Shown: positions 36,558 through 47,364 of the stretch, piece after piece
Position numbering within the stretch: the stretch's first letter is position 1
How the letters are laid out: the number at the start of each line of letters is the position of its first letter
Source of the DNA: Hymenolepis diminuta
Taxonomy: Eukaryota; Platyhelminthes; Cestoda; Cyclophyllidea; Hymenolepididae
Length of the DNA stretch: 64,000 nucleotides
Assembly (NCBI GenBank): GCA_900708905.1
Contig: CAADRB010000025.1
Span: 1,181,732 to 1,245,731 of the forward strand
Direction of reading: 5' to 3'
Notes under the pieces: generated by a model
Databases searched by the model: none
What the model saw: only the letters and a program-made list of their open reading frames with translations
Told to the model about the DNA's origin: nothing
Made by a program: the position numbers and the translations under genes

Positions 36558-37395
36558 GCAAATCGAAAATAAACTTTCCATTTACCAAAACAGTTGTTGA
36601 ATTTATTTGATCTTCTGATTATAATCATGAATAGAACTTTAAAAGAATGACAGTGAACTTTAAGTGAAGTTGACTTCTATATCAGTCTTTCTTATTTATT
36701 GAATAGTTAATCTTAAACAGATGCGAGGTATTCCACTAATTATTTTAATGGAAATATTCTAAAATTATGCATCGAATTAAAAATGGACTAAGTAACTGGC
36801 TCAATAGAACAAGAAAGTATTGTTTTCTTTAATCATATACCGGTGAAATGTACTTTAAGTGGGAATGTGTTGTTGAATTCTAAAATTTAAACACAGATCT
36901 GACAAATATTTACAAATTTTTTCTTTCAAAACGATTTGGATTTTACATCGATTTGGTTTCGATGCCGCGTTAATTGATTACCATACTGCTCTAAATGATG
37001 AAAATAGGTGTTTATATGATCCCATTTGAATGACTAGTTGATCTACCAATAGGATCGATTCCTATTTTGCATATCTAACCCAAATGATCATCACCCATTT
37101 TGAACGTCGTGTGTTATTTTCAAGAACCTATGAAATATAGGTAGTTAGGTGTGATAAAAGGAGAATATGCAAGAGCAGCACGTTATTCTAATCCAGGTCG
37201 ATACATCAGCGTAAGTCGAAAATGGTGGAACACTTAGTAAAATTGCGTTAATAGGCATTAAATAGTCGTGTAAGTTAGCATGAGGCTTAAAAGTGCAAAT
37301 TATTAACTTTCACACAATCTAGGTTACACTGAATTTAAATTTCCTTTCAAAGATCAATGATTTCATTGTACTTTTCTTTTAACTTTATTAATTTT
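36558..37395. other. Intergenic region before B2
   Basis: I see nothing coding. A CCAATAGG stretch near 37048 is the only CCAAT-like element in the 350 bp before B2. Confidence 0.45.
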
Positions 37396-37405
37396 AGGCA
37401 TCTAA

Positions 37406-38149
37406 ATGTCTGGAAATCGTCATAAATACCTTAGAGCTTTCCAAATGGCCGATAAGGACCACAGCGGCTCCTTGGACAGGGCAGAACTAATAAGTGCCTT
37501 GGAATCTCAAGGATTGCCGACAAGTGACGCGGAGGTAAGTTGAATCAAGTTATTTTATTTAAATTTTGAAAAAGCGTTTTAAAGTTTAGAAACTATATAA
37601 TCGTATATCATGCAATTTGAAAACATAATTCAAATGGAATTTAACTAACTATACAATATTCCATCGTAGTCAAAATAAATACTAACTTTCTAATAAATAT
37701 TAGAGCAAGTGACTTGACAGCGATTTCAACAGTTCTTTAGTATAATTTAACTGATCTAAGTTAAATTTCTGATTTTTTTTAGAAACTGATGGAGCAATTA
37801 GACATAAACGGAGATGGCATTATTAATTTGGCGGAGTATGAAATCGCTCTTGGAATTTCGACTCAACCCATAGAAGCGTAAGTTACTTCTTTGCACCTTT
37901 CATTTACAATCAATCATTCATTCATTTTTATGTAAAAATCGTTTTTTTTTCAGTTGGAAGCAATTATTTAATGAGCTGGACGCAGATGGCTCGGGTACAA
38001 TTGACTTCAATGAATTGTGTAAATTTCTCAGGGAGGCTGGAACCGAAGACCTTGTCCCAATTTTAGAAGACTGGATGGCGGATTATGATGTGAATGGAGA
38101 TGGAAAACTTAATTATAACGAATTTCTGGGATTCGTGGCTTCTTTATAA
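37406..38149 (+). CDS. Four-EF-hand calcium-binding protein B2 (139 aa, three coding exons)
   Basis: Exons 37406-37534, 37783-37877 and 37954-38149 (129, 95, 196 nt) join through introns of 248 and 76 nt in phases 0 and 2 to code 139 aa. Loops lie at residues 16-27 (DKDHSGSLDRAE), 50-61 (DINGDGIINLAE), 84-95 (DADGSGTIDFNE) and 120-131 (DVNGDGKLNYNE), all canonical. The start ATG follows an ATTTTAG acceptor by 8 nt, as in B1 and B3. The protein is two residues shorter than B1 at its C-terminus (ends FVASL). AATAAA at 38207-38212 is 57 bp past the stop. It is part of the head-to-tail B cluster and should be a soluble calcium-binding protein. Confidence 0.9.
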
Positions 38150-38214
38150 ATTAATGCTTTCCACCAGTGATCAATAATATGTGACCCCCATTCAAATCTT
38201 CATTTTAATAAACA

Positions 38215-40950
38215 GTTTATAATACACCAAATAGTATGTCTAGTCAAATATACCTCCACAAACAGCTAAGCGTTAAATATGCGAAATTTTTTTAAAAAGA
38301 AAACCTTTTAAAATAGCTTTTGCTAGATCAAAATTTTCAACTTTCAAATAATATTTACAGAATAATCATATTTCCCCTTTTACTTTTCCTTCCAAACGTT
38401 ATTGTCAATGATACTTTCTGTTCTATTTAGAAAATCTTCTGAATCTTCGGGCACTGTTTTTTATTCTATTCAAAATAGTAAATCGGCGCTGTATGATAAT
38501 TCAACTTATCTTGAGGGATTATCTTAAGAGTGATCCGGTGAAATACGAATGATTTGAGACCAAACAGTATCCCAGGTTATCAAGAATTATTCGGTCGTTG
38601 CTCTTTGATCGCAGTAAATTAATTTTTGAACGATAACTTAATCTCTGTTTGTTTTATCTAGAACTGATCCAACTTCTGGACAACTTAAAAACCATCATTT
38701 GCTTTCATGCGGCTTTCCTTTACCCGATTTATCTTATCCGTACAGAGTTAAAACCGTGTTTTCTTGGTTGAGGTAACAAAATTGTGAATACCTCCCGCAA
38801 AAGAATCAAAACGTGTATACTTCACTTTCTTAAAGAGGTGGGGAAGTGGCGGTTAGCCTATTTCAAAGTTACTCATTACTAGTAATTGCCCTTACTGTTT
38901 GACCTCTCCAATCCATATACATCCTCTCGCTGACCACTTATTAATGTATCCATTATAATGGTCGCAGTGGCTGACTTTAATTTATATTAAATATCCATTA
39001 ATACTCTGTAGTAACGAACTTTCAAAATCATAATCCCATGCTTGTATCCTCATATTATGTTTATTCAATCTTCCTTCCAACTTCTAACTTTAGGTAAATT
39101 AGGACAAGTAGTCTGGCGACTCTGGGGTAGGCCTTTAGCCATTTTAGAGTTTCGATTGGCAGTTTATTACAGTTGTTAACAGTATAGAAACTTACTCCGC
39201 GACACCTAAACGACGTTTGCGTTTCACTGAATTCTTCTTTGTTGAGGATAAGTATGAGCGAATCTTTCTTGACAAACAGTTCTAAACAAATTGTTCACCA
39301 TGTTAATCTTCCATGATTTTAAGAGACAAAGTCTTATCAATCTTGATAAATTATCGAAACCATATAGAACGTAAACACCGATCGTTAATGCCAAACAGCG
39401 GCAACTTTATGATGTTCTTAATATTCATTTATCTGTGGTTCTGGTATTAAAAATAAAGTATTGCGCATTAGAAACCTGCGTCTGGTATCTAGCGATCATG
39501 GATCCTCTAGTTCGAAAACAAAAATATCTACGCCTTGAAATGAATATCGGTGTTTGAAATCGAAGTACCTATCGCGCTAAAATATCCTGCACAAACTTGA
39601 TTACGAAGAACCCTTAATTGCGTATAAGTCTGGTATTGTTTTTAGTACTGGATTTCATAGTATTATTGACCTTTTGGGTTATTTTAAATAAAAATTCAAT
39701 TATTTCATTAGGTTAATATGGTAAAGTCCCATAGTTTATACGTTCATGAACAAGGTCAGCAGTAAATGATATCTCTTAAATTAAACCATCTATCCATCTA
39801 AGAGAACATGAATTAAAAAATTTGATGTTAATACGTTTATGTTATTACTCTAGTCGTTTGAAGTCTCGATTAAGTTCTGAACATTCATTTTTCTATTGTC
39901 TAATCAAGTTTCATTAATTTATCATTAATTGCATTTGTAAATTCGATAGATTTGATGTAAATAATACAAGATTTTGAGAAGTTGTCTGCATAACTCAAGC
40001 TGAGATCAGTTTAGTTTAATTATTTTATTAAGTAACATCTTTCCTAGCCTTTCAAAACATTCCATTTTATAATCCATGTAAACCTTCAAAAACGTGGCAC
40101 CGGTTGATCCTGGATTAAAAATGAGGTCAGGTCTAGACGCTTTACTTAACAAATTTCATTCTTACTGCTTCAGTAACAAAATAAACGCCAAATATCATAA
40201 ATTATTTCGGCTGAATTTTCCCACTTCCAATAACTTAACCATGTGAAAATTTGGCAATTTTCCACTCTGTTAAAATACCTTCACTATCATCAAAAAGCCG
40301 CATTCAGTAGCTGGAAGCTTGCCAGAATAGTGTGTCTAAATAAATCAGTTGTCTAGAAAATCGTGGACTGCATCTTAATCAGTAATTCGATAATCATATT
40401 TTGATATTTGAATTTAGGATCCGAGGTAGTCAATAATATTCATTTATCAAAGCGTTAGTAATCTGATGTATCTTAAGTTTCAATGAAATAAGTTTTCAAT
40501 TCTCTGAATATATCATCCATTTCAAATCGATCTCCATTCACTCTTTATTAAAGCATTGTACTGTCTTCTGTATGCGGATGTTAAGTAATTAATACTGATG
40601 ATACTAAAGTTTTCAATTGAATAAATAATTTTTTTGCTTAATATGATGCAGGTATGGCTCATGTGAAAAAGCTTGCACAAATAGAAATGCAAATGCGATT
40701 GATCCCACTGTTAATTACAAGGTCATTATGGTCTGCCTACGAAATGCAAATTTCACAGTCTACCACTTGTTTCGTGTGACACTCGTAACTTCAAATTTCA
40801 CCTCAACAAAAAGATAGGCCCTGCGTCTTTCTTCCGGGATTTTTCAATACAAGATTTGACTAATTATCATTCTAAATAGAGTACGTGCTGGAGTTATGAT
40901 GAAAACTATTTTTGCCTTTGAAGAATGAAAAGGATGTTTATTTTGTCACA
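38215..40950. other. Intergenic region between B2 and B3
   Basis: AT-rich sequence without recognisable genes, repeats or relics. I looked for further EF-hand loop remains and found none. Confidence 0.5.
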
Positions 40951-40970
40951 ATGTTCATTTGCTTTTCAGC

Positions 40971-41523
40971 ATGACTGGAAGTCGCCATAGGTATCTTCAA
41001 GCTTTCCAAGCTGCAGACAAAGATAAAAGCGGTTCCTTAGACAGAAGTGAACTAGCTGCAGCACTCAACTCGCAAGGAATACCAGAAAGTGAAGTTGATG
41101 TATGTATACTTATTTATTTATTGGTTCTTTACACAAAGAAGACTTAAATAAGCAGAGCTGTGGAGGTTGCAAATGAAGTAATCCATAAAATAAGTATATG
41201 CTTACAATTATATTTGATATTGAGCAGCTAGTGGTGAAGATGACGTGTGGAGCATTCTCCTGCGTATATTAATTTTCTTTCCGATCGATTAGTTTAAGAA
41301 CCAGCAAAATGAAACTCGCTGTAATCCGAAAGCTAATTTATGCTTCCTGAAAGGGCTCAATGGATTGATTCATTGGGTCACGGAGATGATTTTTACTTGT
41401 ACACACGATGCAAAACTCCGTATATTCTAATCATTCCATATTAAACAACGCTTGTAGAGTCTTTTCTGAGTTTCATTGACTTTCAATTTTTTATTATTTT
41501 AGGATTGCATTCCTCTGTAAATG

Positions 41524-41560
<37 letters not shown>

Positions 41561-42930
41561 GCATTTATCACGCATTTAATCATTCTTCAGTAACTATCTA
41601 GTGCAAATCATCAACCGATGAATTAATGACAAACAGTATTAACTGAAGCGTCTAAATTCTTTCAAAAATCAATGAAAATTTACCAAAATTGTTATAAGAA
41701 GGGTTCAAGGATTTAATATTGATGCTAAATGTAATCAGATTTGTAATGTACTATTAGAAGAGATGCACTTTTTTCTGAAATCACTAGCACAAGAGAAGTT
41801 CTTAACTGGAGCAAGGATACATGGGTACGTCTTTTTGGTCCCCAAAGAGTTTTTTAATTAAATATCCTTATGGGCTTTTTGTTCACCATAAATGAACACA
41901 GTTTATGGAGGTTTGCAAACTTACAATTTTCATTTGATTCACCCTTGCTATGTTAAAACTGAAATTTGATGAACTGCAGGTAAGAAAGCTTTGTCTTCTC
42001 AACAAACTGTTTTATTTTGGATCAAATAAATTGAATAATGCTTGTAAAGGAAAGATAATTCAAACGTTAAAAGTTAAAGTTTGCCAACAAGAAGTTTAGC
42101 ATTTTGAAACAAATCCTCATTATATATATACATATATATTCCTTCCGCCTTTAAACAACATTCCTTCTCTGGGGTTCCAATCTAGTCCAATCTCCTGGCA
42201 TAACATATTTTCCGATTTTCCGTAATCAGTGTAGATCAATCCGTAATATTTACTAAATATGTAAGAAAAATGACCCTGTATCTAGCTAAGTTAAAATGCT
42301 TGGAAATTTCAGATGATACTGAGAAGGTAGGCAATTAACATCGAGATTAGCATTCAGCTCAGACAGCTGACAAAACCGGTCCAAATAGAGCCGAAAGTTC
42401 ATAAAAACATTAATATGGGGCTATTTTCCCGCCTGATAACTGGGATGAATCTTTTTCAGTGGTCTGTGTTGGAAGTAGTCGAAGGTGGACCATACTTGCA
42501 CACGAATCTATAGTAAGCTCCTCATTTTAATAAGTCCTATTATAATAATTTCGAATTTTTATAAAGGCTCTAATGGACAAACTTGACATCAACGGCGATG
42601 GTGTCATTCATCTGCAAGAATACGAGATGGCCCTTGGAATTTCTACACAGCCCATCGATGCGTACGTTTCGATTTGACGGGAAACGCATTATCCATTTGT
42701 ATTTCTATCCAAATATTCATTTCTACAGTTGGCAAGCCTTATTTAAGGAATTGGATTCTGATGGTTCGGGAGTTATTGAATTCAATGAACTCAAGACATT
42801 TCTTAAAGGCAACAATGCGGAAGACTTGATTCCAATTTTGGATGATTGGATGGGGGACTACGATGTAAATGGAGACGGAAAACTCAACTATAAAGAGTTT
42901 CTTGGATTTGTTTGTGCTTTGAACTCGTAA
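40971..42930 (+). CDS. Four-EF-hand calcium-binding protein B3 (141 aa, three coding exons)
   Basis: Exons 40971-41099, 42567-42661 and 42729-42930 (129, 95, 202 nt) join in phases 0 and 2 to code 141 aa. Loops lie at residues 16-27 (DKDKSGSLDRSE), 50-61 (DINGDGVIHLQE), 84-95 (DSDGSGVIEFNE) and 120-131 (DVNGDGKLNYKE). The ATG follows a GCTTTTCAG acceptor by a single nucleotide. Intron 1 (1467 nt) is about six times longer than in B1 or B2 and holds an (AT)16 microsatellite; intron 2 is 67 nt. The acceptor before exon 2 (TTTTATAAAG) has a poor pyrimidine tract, but the exon length and paralogue alignment support it. It is probably a cytosolic calcium buffer or sensor, with its role otherwise unknown. 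Confidence 0.9.
41527..41558. repeat. (AT)16 microsatellite
   Basis: Thirty-two bases of perfect AT dinucleotide repeat in intron 1 of B3. A shorter TATATATA run is at 42121-42138. Confidence 0.95.
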
Positions 42931-44149
42931 AATATTTAAAAATATATTCAAACTTCCGGTAAAAAGGACTGTATTTTCTTAAAAGATATAGTGGGCAACA
43001 AAGGATAAGTGTTAATATTAATATATTTTTACTTATTTTATTCTATATAATTATTTATAAATAGAATAAAATTTATCGTGGATTTTATATACCTTAACCT
43101 CATCAATATACTTCATTTCTGGTTATCCCTCTGTCAAAGTAAAAATATAATTATAAATAATTCTTGACTTTGAAAAAATTAATATTACACTTCATATTTT
43201 CTTCCCATTATTATTGAAATATCGATTAGCTCCTGAATTGTTTAGGTGAACCAATATGAATCGCGCCACACCGTGCAGAGTTCGAATTAGACTTGGATAA
43301 AATTTTCGCCATATCAAAAGAATTTGTCTTCCTCTTCCTGGTTAGGATACCGATTTATCAATCGTAAAAGTCGGCGTCGCAATATTAAAATGAACTCCAA
43401 ATTTGAATTTTTATAAAAATGTTATTGAAAATTGAACGTCACAGGTTATTGCTGAAGAAACAGCAAGAAAATCCTACAATCTTCCATAATGATTTTCTAA
43501 ATTTATGGACATGAAGCTAAAATATTAAATATTTCCTTACTCAAAACATCTTCAGATCCTCTCTCAGGAGCAAGTCAAACTTTTGCTAATTAATTTGAAA
43601 AGTGTAAGGATATTTTCCGGAACGATCTCTTGCTGATATTCCACAAAATGGAATAGTCATGTTGTCATTGTTACAGAGCTTAGGACTCGCTGAAAAAGAA
43701 AGGTTCAAATGTGCCAACCATCTAAGAATAGTTTGGCGTTTAAAATCTGATGGACAGTCTCCATTCTCCGTGATTTGTTTCGTGAAGTCTTCCGGAGTGG
43801 AAAGATTCTTCAAATGTCTTACACTTACTAAAGAGTATGGTTAAAACTGAATAACATAGGCTTACCACATCAATATTATTTTTGAACTCTGTGATTTTTC
43901 TGCTCTTTCGAAGTATCATTTCAAGTGTCTATTATTTTTAGTGGGCTTCAAGAACTGATGACTACTGTTGAATTCTCAGAATGATCGAAGAAGGTGATAA
44001 TATCGCATTAGAGGATCCTGCAAACGAATGCATGACAGAGGCATGAATCAGCAGAATTTTGGCGAAAGCAATTAACTGAACCGAATTGAAAGGATTTCCA
44101 ATGAAAATGCGTACCAGAATGTTTACTCACCCCATAACGTCCCAACTTC
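42931..44149. other. Region between B3 and the foldback element
   Basis: No supported gene. Positions 43190-43375 carry the second copy of the dispersed repeat. Open frames on both strands at 43586-43844 mirror each other and match no family I know. Confidence 0.45.
43190..43375 (+). repeat. Dispersed repeat, copy 2
   Basis: It matches 22378-22610 in the same order: ATTTTCTTCCCATTAT and GAAATATCGATTAGC at one end, then TTCCTGGTTAGGATACCG and AATCGTAAAA at the other. The middle parts align loosely. It appears to be an old, diverged interspersed element. Confidence 0.45.
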
Positions 44150-45675
44150 ATACCACTCTCCCTTCCTCCATTTTCCACAACCCAGCGTAAATAGATGGGG
44201 CCATGTAAGGTCATTTGTCCGCCCACATGTTAGCATTTCATGTTAACCAATAGATAATATTCTTGTGCATGTCCTGAGGATATCTTCGGGTGCTTTCAGG
44301 TAATTTACTAGGCTGTAGAGTAAAGAGATACACATCTTTTAAGACTGGAATTCACATACGAATGGATCGATTGTTATTAAAATGATATATCCGACTAAAG
44401 GAACATATTGGATGTTGGAGCTTTCCTTCTTCCTCTTTCGATAGCATAGGAACCTATACTGGGTCATCAGGAGTGTGGCAAATCGTAGAATTTTGTGAAT
44501 ATTACTGAAAATACATTTATAAAAATGTATGGAGTGAGTAGGAGTAAACAGAACCAGCAGAAATATGTGAGTGAAAATCAAATGAAAAACATAGCCAACA
44601 AATTTTGTTAAGTAGGCAAAAATTTATTTTAATTAATTTCAATTAAATTTAACTACATAATTTGAGGAAATTAACAATTATCATACAAGCTGGAAAAATG
44701 TTATTCTCCACCCGATGGACCATTCAAAGCTTGCTTAATTGATTGGTTGGTTACACCTGGTATTATTGGCTTCTGGTACACCGATGTAAATGTGGTTAAC
44801 ATACTTGTCTACCATCTTATTCACATTTACCAATGAAAAATGCCAAATGCACTCATTAATTGTTGCCAAGATGTGAAGTGAAAATTTGCATATTTTTCAG
44901 TATAGCGGTTTTAAGAAAACCCATTCCTTGTCTAAAAGCATCTCATTTATTAAATATAGCCGTAGTATCTAAGGGAAATTTGGGCAACGATAAATCACAA
45001 GCCTAAATGTCTGCACATGAAGTGATTATCTAAATACTCGAAAGTAATTTCACGTTATAATGACACAGCTGGTTAAGCATTTTAAAACTCCAAATAAATT
45101 TCAAATTTTCCTCATTGTACAAAGTATTGACAACAAAACATATTAAACAAGACAAATAATACCCTTTCAAGTTATTATTTCCCAATTTTGGGGTTTTAAA
45201 TTTTCGCCTACTCAACAAAACTTGTTGGCTATGTTTTTCATTTGATTTTCACTCACATATTTCTGCTGGTTCTGTTTACTCCTACTCACTCCATACATTT
45301 TTATAAATGTATTTTCAGTAATATTCACAAAATTCTACGATTTGCCACACTCCTGATGACCCAGTATAGGTTCCTATGCTATCGAAAGAGGAAGAAGGAA
45401 AGCTCCAACATCCAATATGTTCCTTTAGTCGGATATATCATTTTAATAACAATCGATCCATTCATATGTGAATTCTAGTCTTAAAAGATGTGTATCTCTT
45501 TACTCTATAATCTAGTAAATTACCTGAAAGCACCCGAAGATATCCTTAGAACACAGGCGCAGAAGTCTTGTCTATTGGTTAACATGAAATGCTAACATGT
45601 GGGCGGACAAATGACTTTACATGACCTCACCTGTTTGCATTGAGTTATGGAAAGTGGAGGAGGGGAGAGTGGTAT
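44150..45675. mobile_element. Foldback-type element with long inverted arms
   Basis: About 475 bp at 44150-44625 reappear as the reverse complement at 45200-45675, separated by about 575 bp of unrelated spacer. The inner 400 bp of the arms are nearly identical, while the outermost 50-60 bp are more diverged. The ends read TA-CCACTCTCC and GGAGAGTGG-TA, which fits insertion at TA with a TA duplication, as in Tc1/mariner-type non-autonomous elements. Both arms keep the same 78-80 codon open frame, but it has no known family and is probably not a protein. No transposase is seen inside, so it would depend on one supplied elsewhere. A simple inverted duplication is the alternative. Confidence 0.65.
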
Positions 45676-47350
45676 AAATTTTAACACACTCATTTAACTG
45701 TGTTTAAATAAACCACTACTAACAATCGATTTGATGAATATCTCGTGTTTTGGCCGCTTAACTTAACGATGATACATTAATGTTTATTCTAAATATTGTT
45801 GTACGGATAATGGGCATTCAGAAAAATGAGACTAAGCGCTAAAGTGATGCTTGAACAGTCTGCCTTTCTGAATTTTTTCATAAATGGAAAATGGAGTAGG
45901 CTTCTCCCGATTTTCTGGTTCTCATTCCTCCATTCTCCATTAATTTTTTAAACACTGGAAGATCTTTCTTATTTATCAGTATTTTATGCTCTCCCTTGGA
46001 TGTTAATGATGAGTACTCAGTACTAGAATGACCATATGATTTTGATTCATTTTACCATTTACTCTTCAGAGATCTTTTGATTTTCCTCTTATTTTTTTCC
46101 TAATCGAGCTTCATTTTCACATTCAACAATTCAACCTTCAGGGTTCGTCCCACGCATTGCAGCAAATGCTTCTCTACGGCGTCCAGTGCTTGGTCATGAT
46201 AGTCGGTCTTGCCATTTCTGTCCACTTTCTCTTGCAATGGTTGATAAGATAAATAATCTTGTATGATACTCCGCAGATTATAGTTTTAGCAATACATAGT
46301 ATTATTAAAATCAAAAATTTGTTAAGACACCTTTGGGGTAGCTATCAATAGAATATTTATCGGTTACGCTTTGATATTAAGAATGCCTAATCACTCCACT
46401 TGTATATCATTACGAGATGTCTGAAAATTTAGTTAGTAATTTGCTCATCGTTCTACACCTTTCGTTTATATTTCTACTATTTTGTCTACTTTGTTTTACG
46501 CGCATCTATGCGTTCTATCTGTTTCAAGAAATATTAAAAACCCTGCGATGAAGGTCATTAATTTTAATGAGAGAGACAAAATTGATACCATTACAAACGG
46601 CGGAAGAAGGTTGGATTTCAATATTCTCCAAATTAAAGGTAAATTGCACTCAAATTCTCGGTCTTCTTCTATGTCATTTGTAGAACTGATAATCTACTCC
46701 AGTCTCCATAGCAATTAAATTTGATGTGAAAAATGTCCAGACGATGGGTATTAAGAACAAAAATTTCCTAAATCTTAAGCTATAATATCATTTTGAACTG
46801 AAATTCACGTGATATCTGCCCAGTGAATCATCGGTTTTTAAATAATTTGAATTTCCGAAAAATTAAAATTGGCAAAAATTAATTAATGGGTTCATAAATT
46901 TTACGTTAGCAACAGTTGAGGCATCTCTTAATTATAATTGCACACATTTAACCACATATTTGTATGCTAATGCTAAATGAAGTATATAATCGTAAATGTG
47001 GCCAAAATTTTAGGGTTTTGGGGAAAATCGCGTCATTAAAAGTAAGACACTATCATTTTGCCTTCAAAAACCGTACATCTATCAAGAATGAAATAGACAC
47101 TAAATGATATAAATAAATATCATTTAATATTTAATGAAAAGTTATTATGCATATTTAGTATTTAGGTTCGGTGGAATAATAAAATTAAGTTTTTTTCACA
47201 ATTTAATAATTCAATTTGTCCTAACTGTAAATTACACTAATTAGAAATATCTTATTAGGTAGATAATATCTGAGACGATTAAACTGCATTTTTAAATGAA
47301 AAGAATACATTTCATTCTCAAAAGTAAAGATAAGAAATTTTTAAATTTGC
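45676..47350. other. Region between foldback element and EF-hand gene C
   Basis: Mostly AT-rich. The only coding-like stretch is the minus-strand frame at 46100-46285, listed separately. Nothing else is supported. Confidence 0.45.
46100..46285 (-). CDS. Putative short exon or relic, unrecognised (61 codons)
   Basis: A minus-strand frame runs from about 46285 to a TAG at 46100-46102. The reading is varied, for example QEKVDRNGKTDYHDQALDAV followed by EKHLLQCVGRTL. The segment DRNGKTDYHD faintly recalls an EF-hand loop but lacks the Glu at position 12. There is no ATG at the start of the frame, and its first 10 codons look non-coding, so an internal acceptor would be needed. It lies about 1.1 kb past the 3' end of EF-hand gene C on the same strand. 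I cannot assign it. Confidence 0.22.
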   Translation of the reverse strand, partial: NYNLRSIIQDYLSYQPLQEKVDRNGKTDYHDQALDAVEKHLLQCVGRTLKVELLNVKMKLD

Positions 47351-47364
47351 ATTTAGTTTTATTG

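Noticed and set aside
45340..45440. Hammerhead-ribozyme-like string in the foldback arm: CTGATGA, a 7-bp hairpin (AGTATAG/CTATGCT), then GAAAG
   Set aside because: The base of stem II is mismatched (CCC against ATC), and stem I cannot be formed with the sequence before CTGATGA, so the three-stem core does not close. A covariance-model search would settle it.
44339..45480. Identical 78-80 codon open frames on opposite strands
   Set aside because: They are the same sequence in the two arms of the inverted repeat. The frame has no known family and no codon evidence of selection, so I do not call it a gene.
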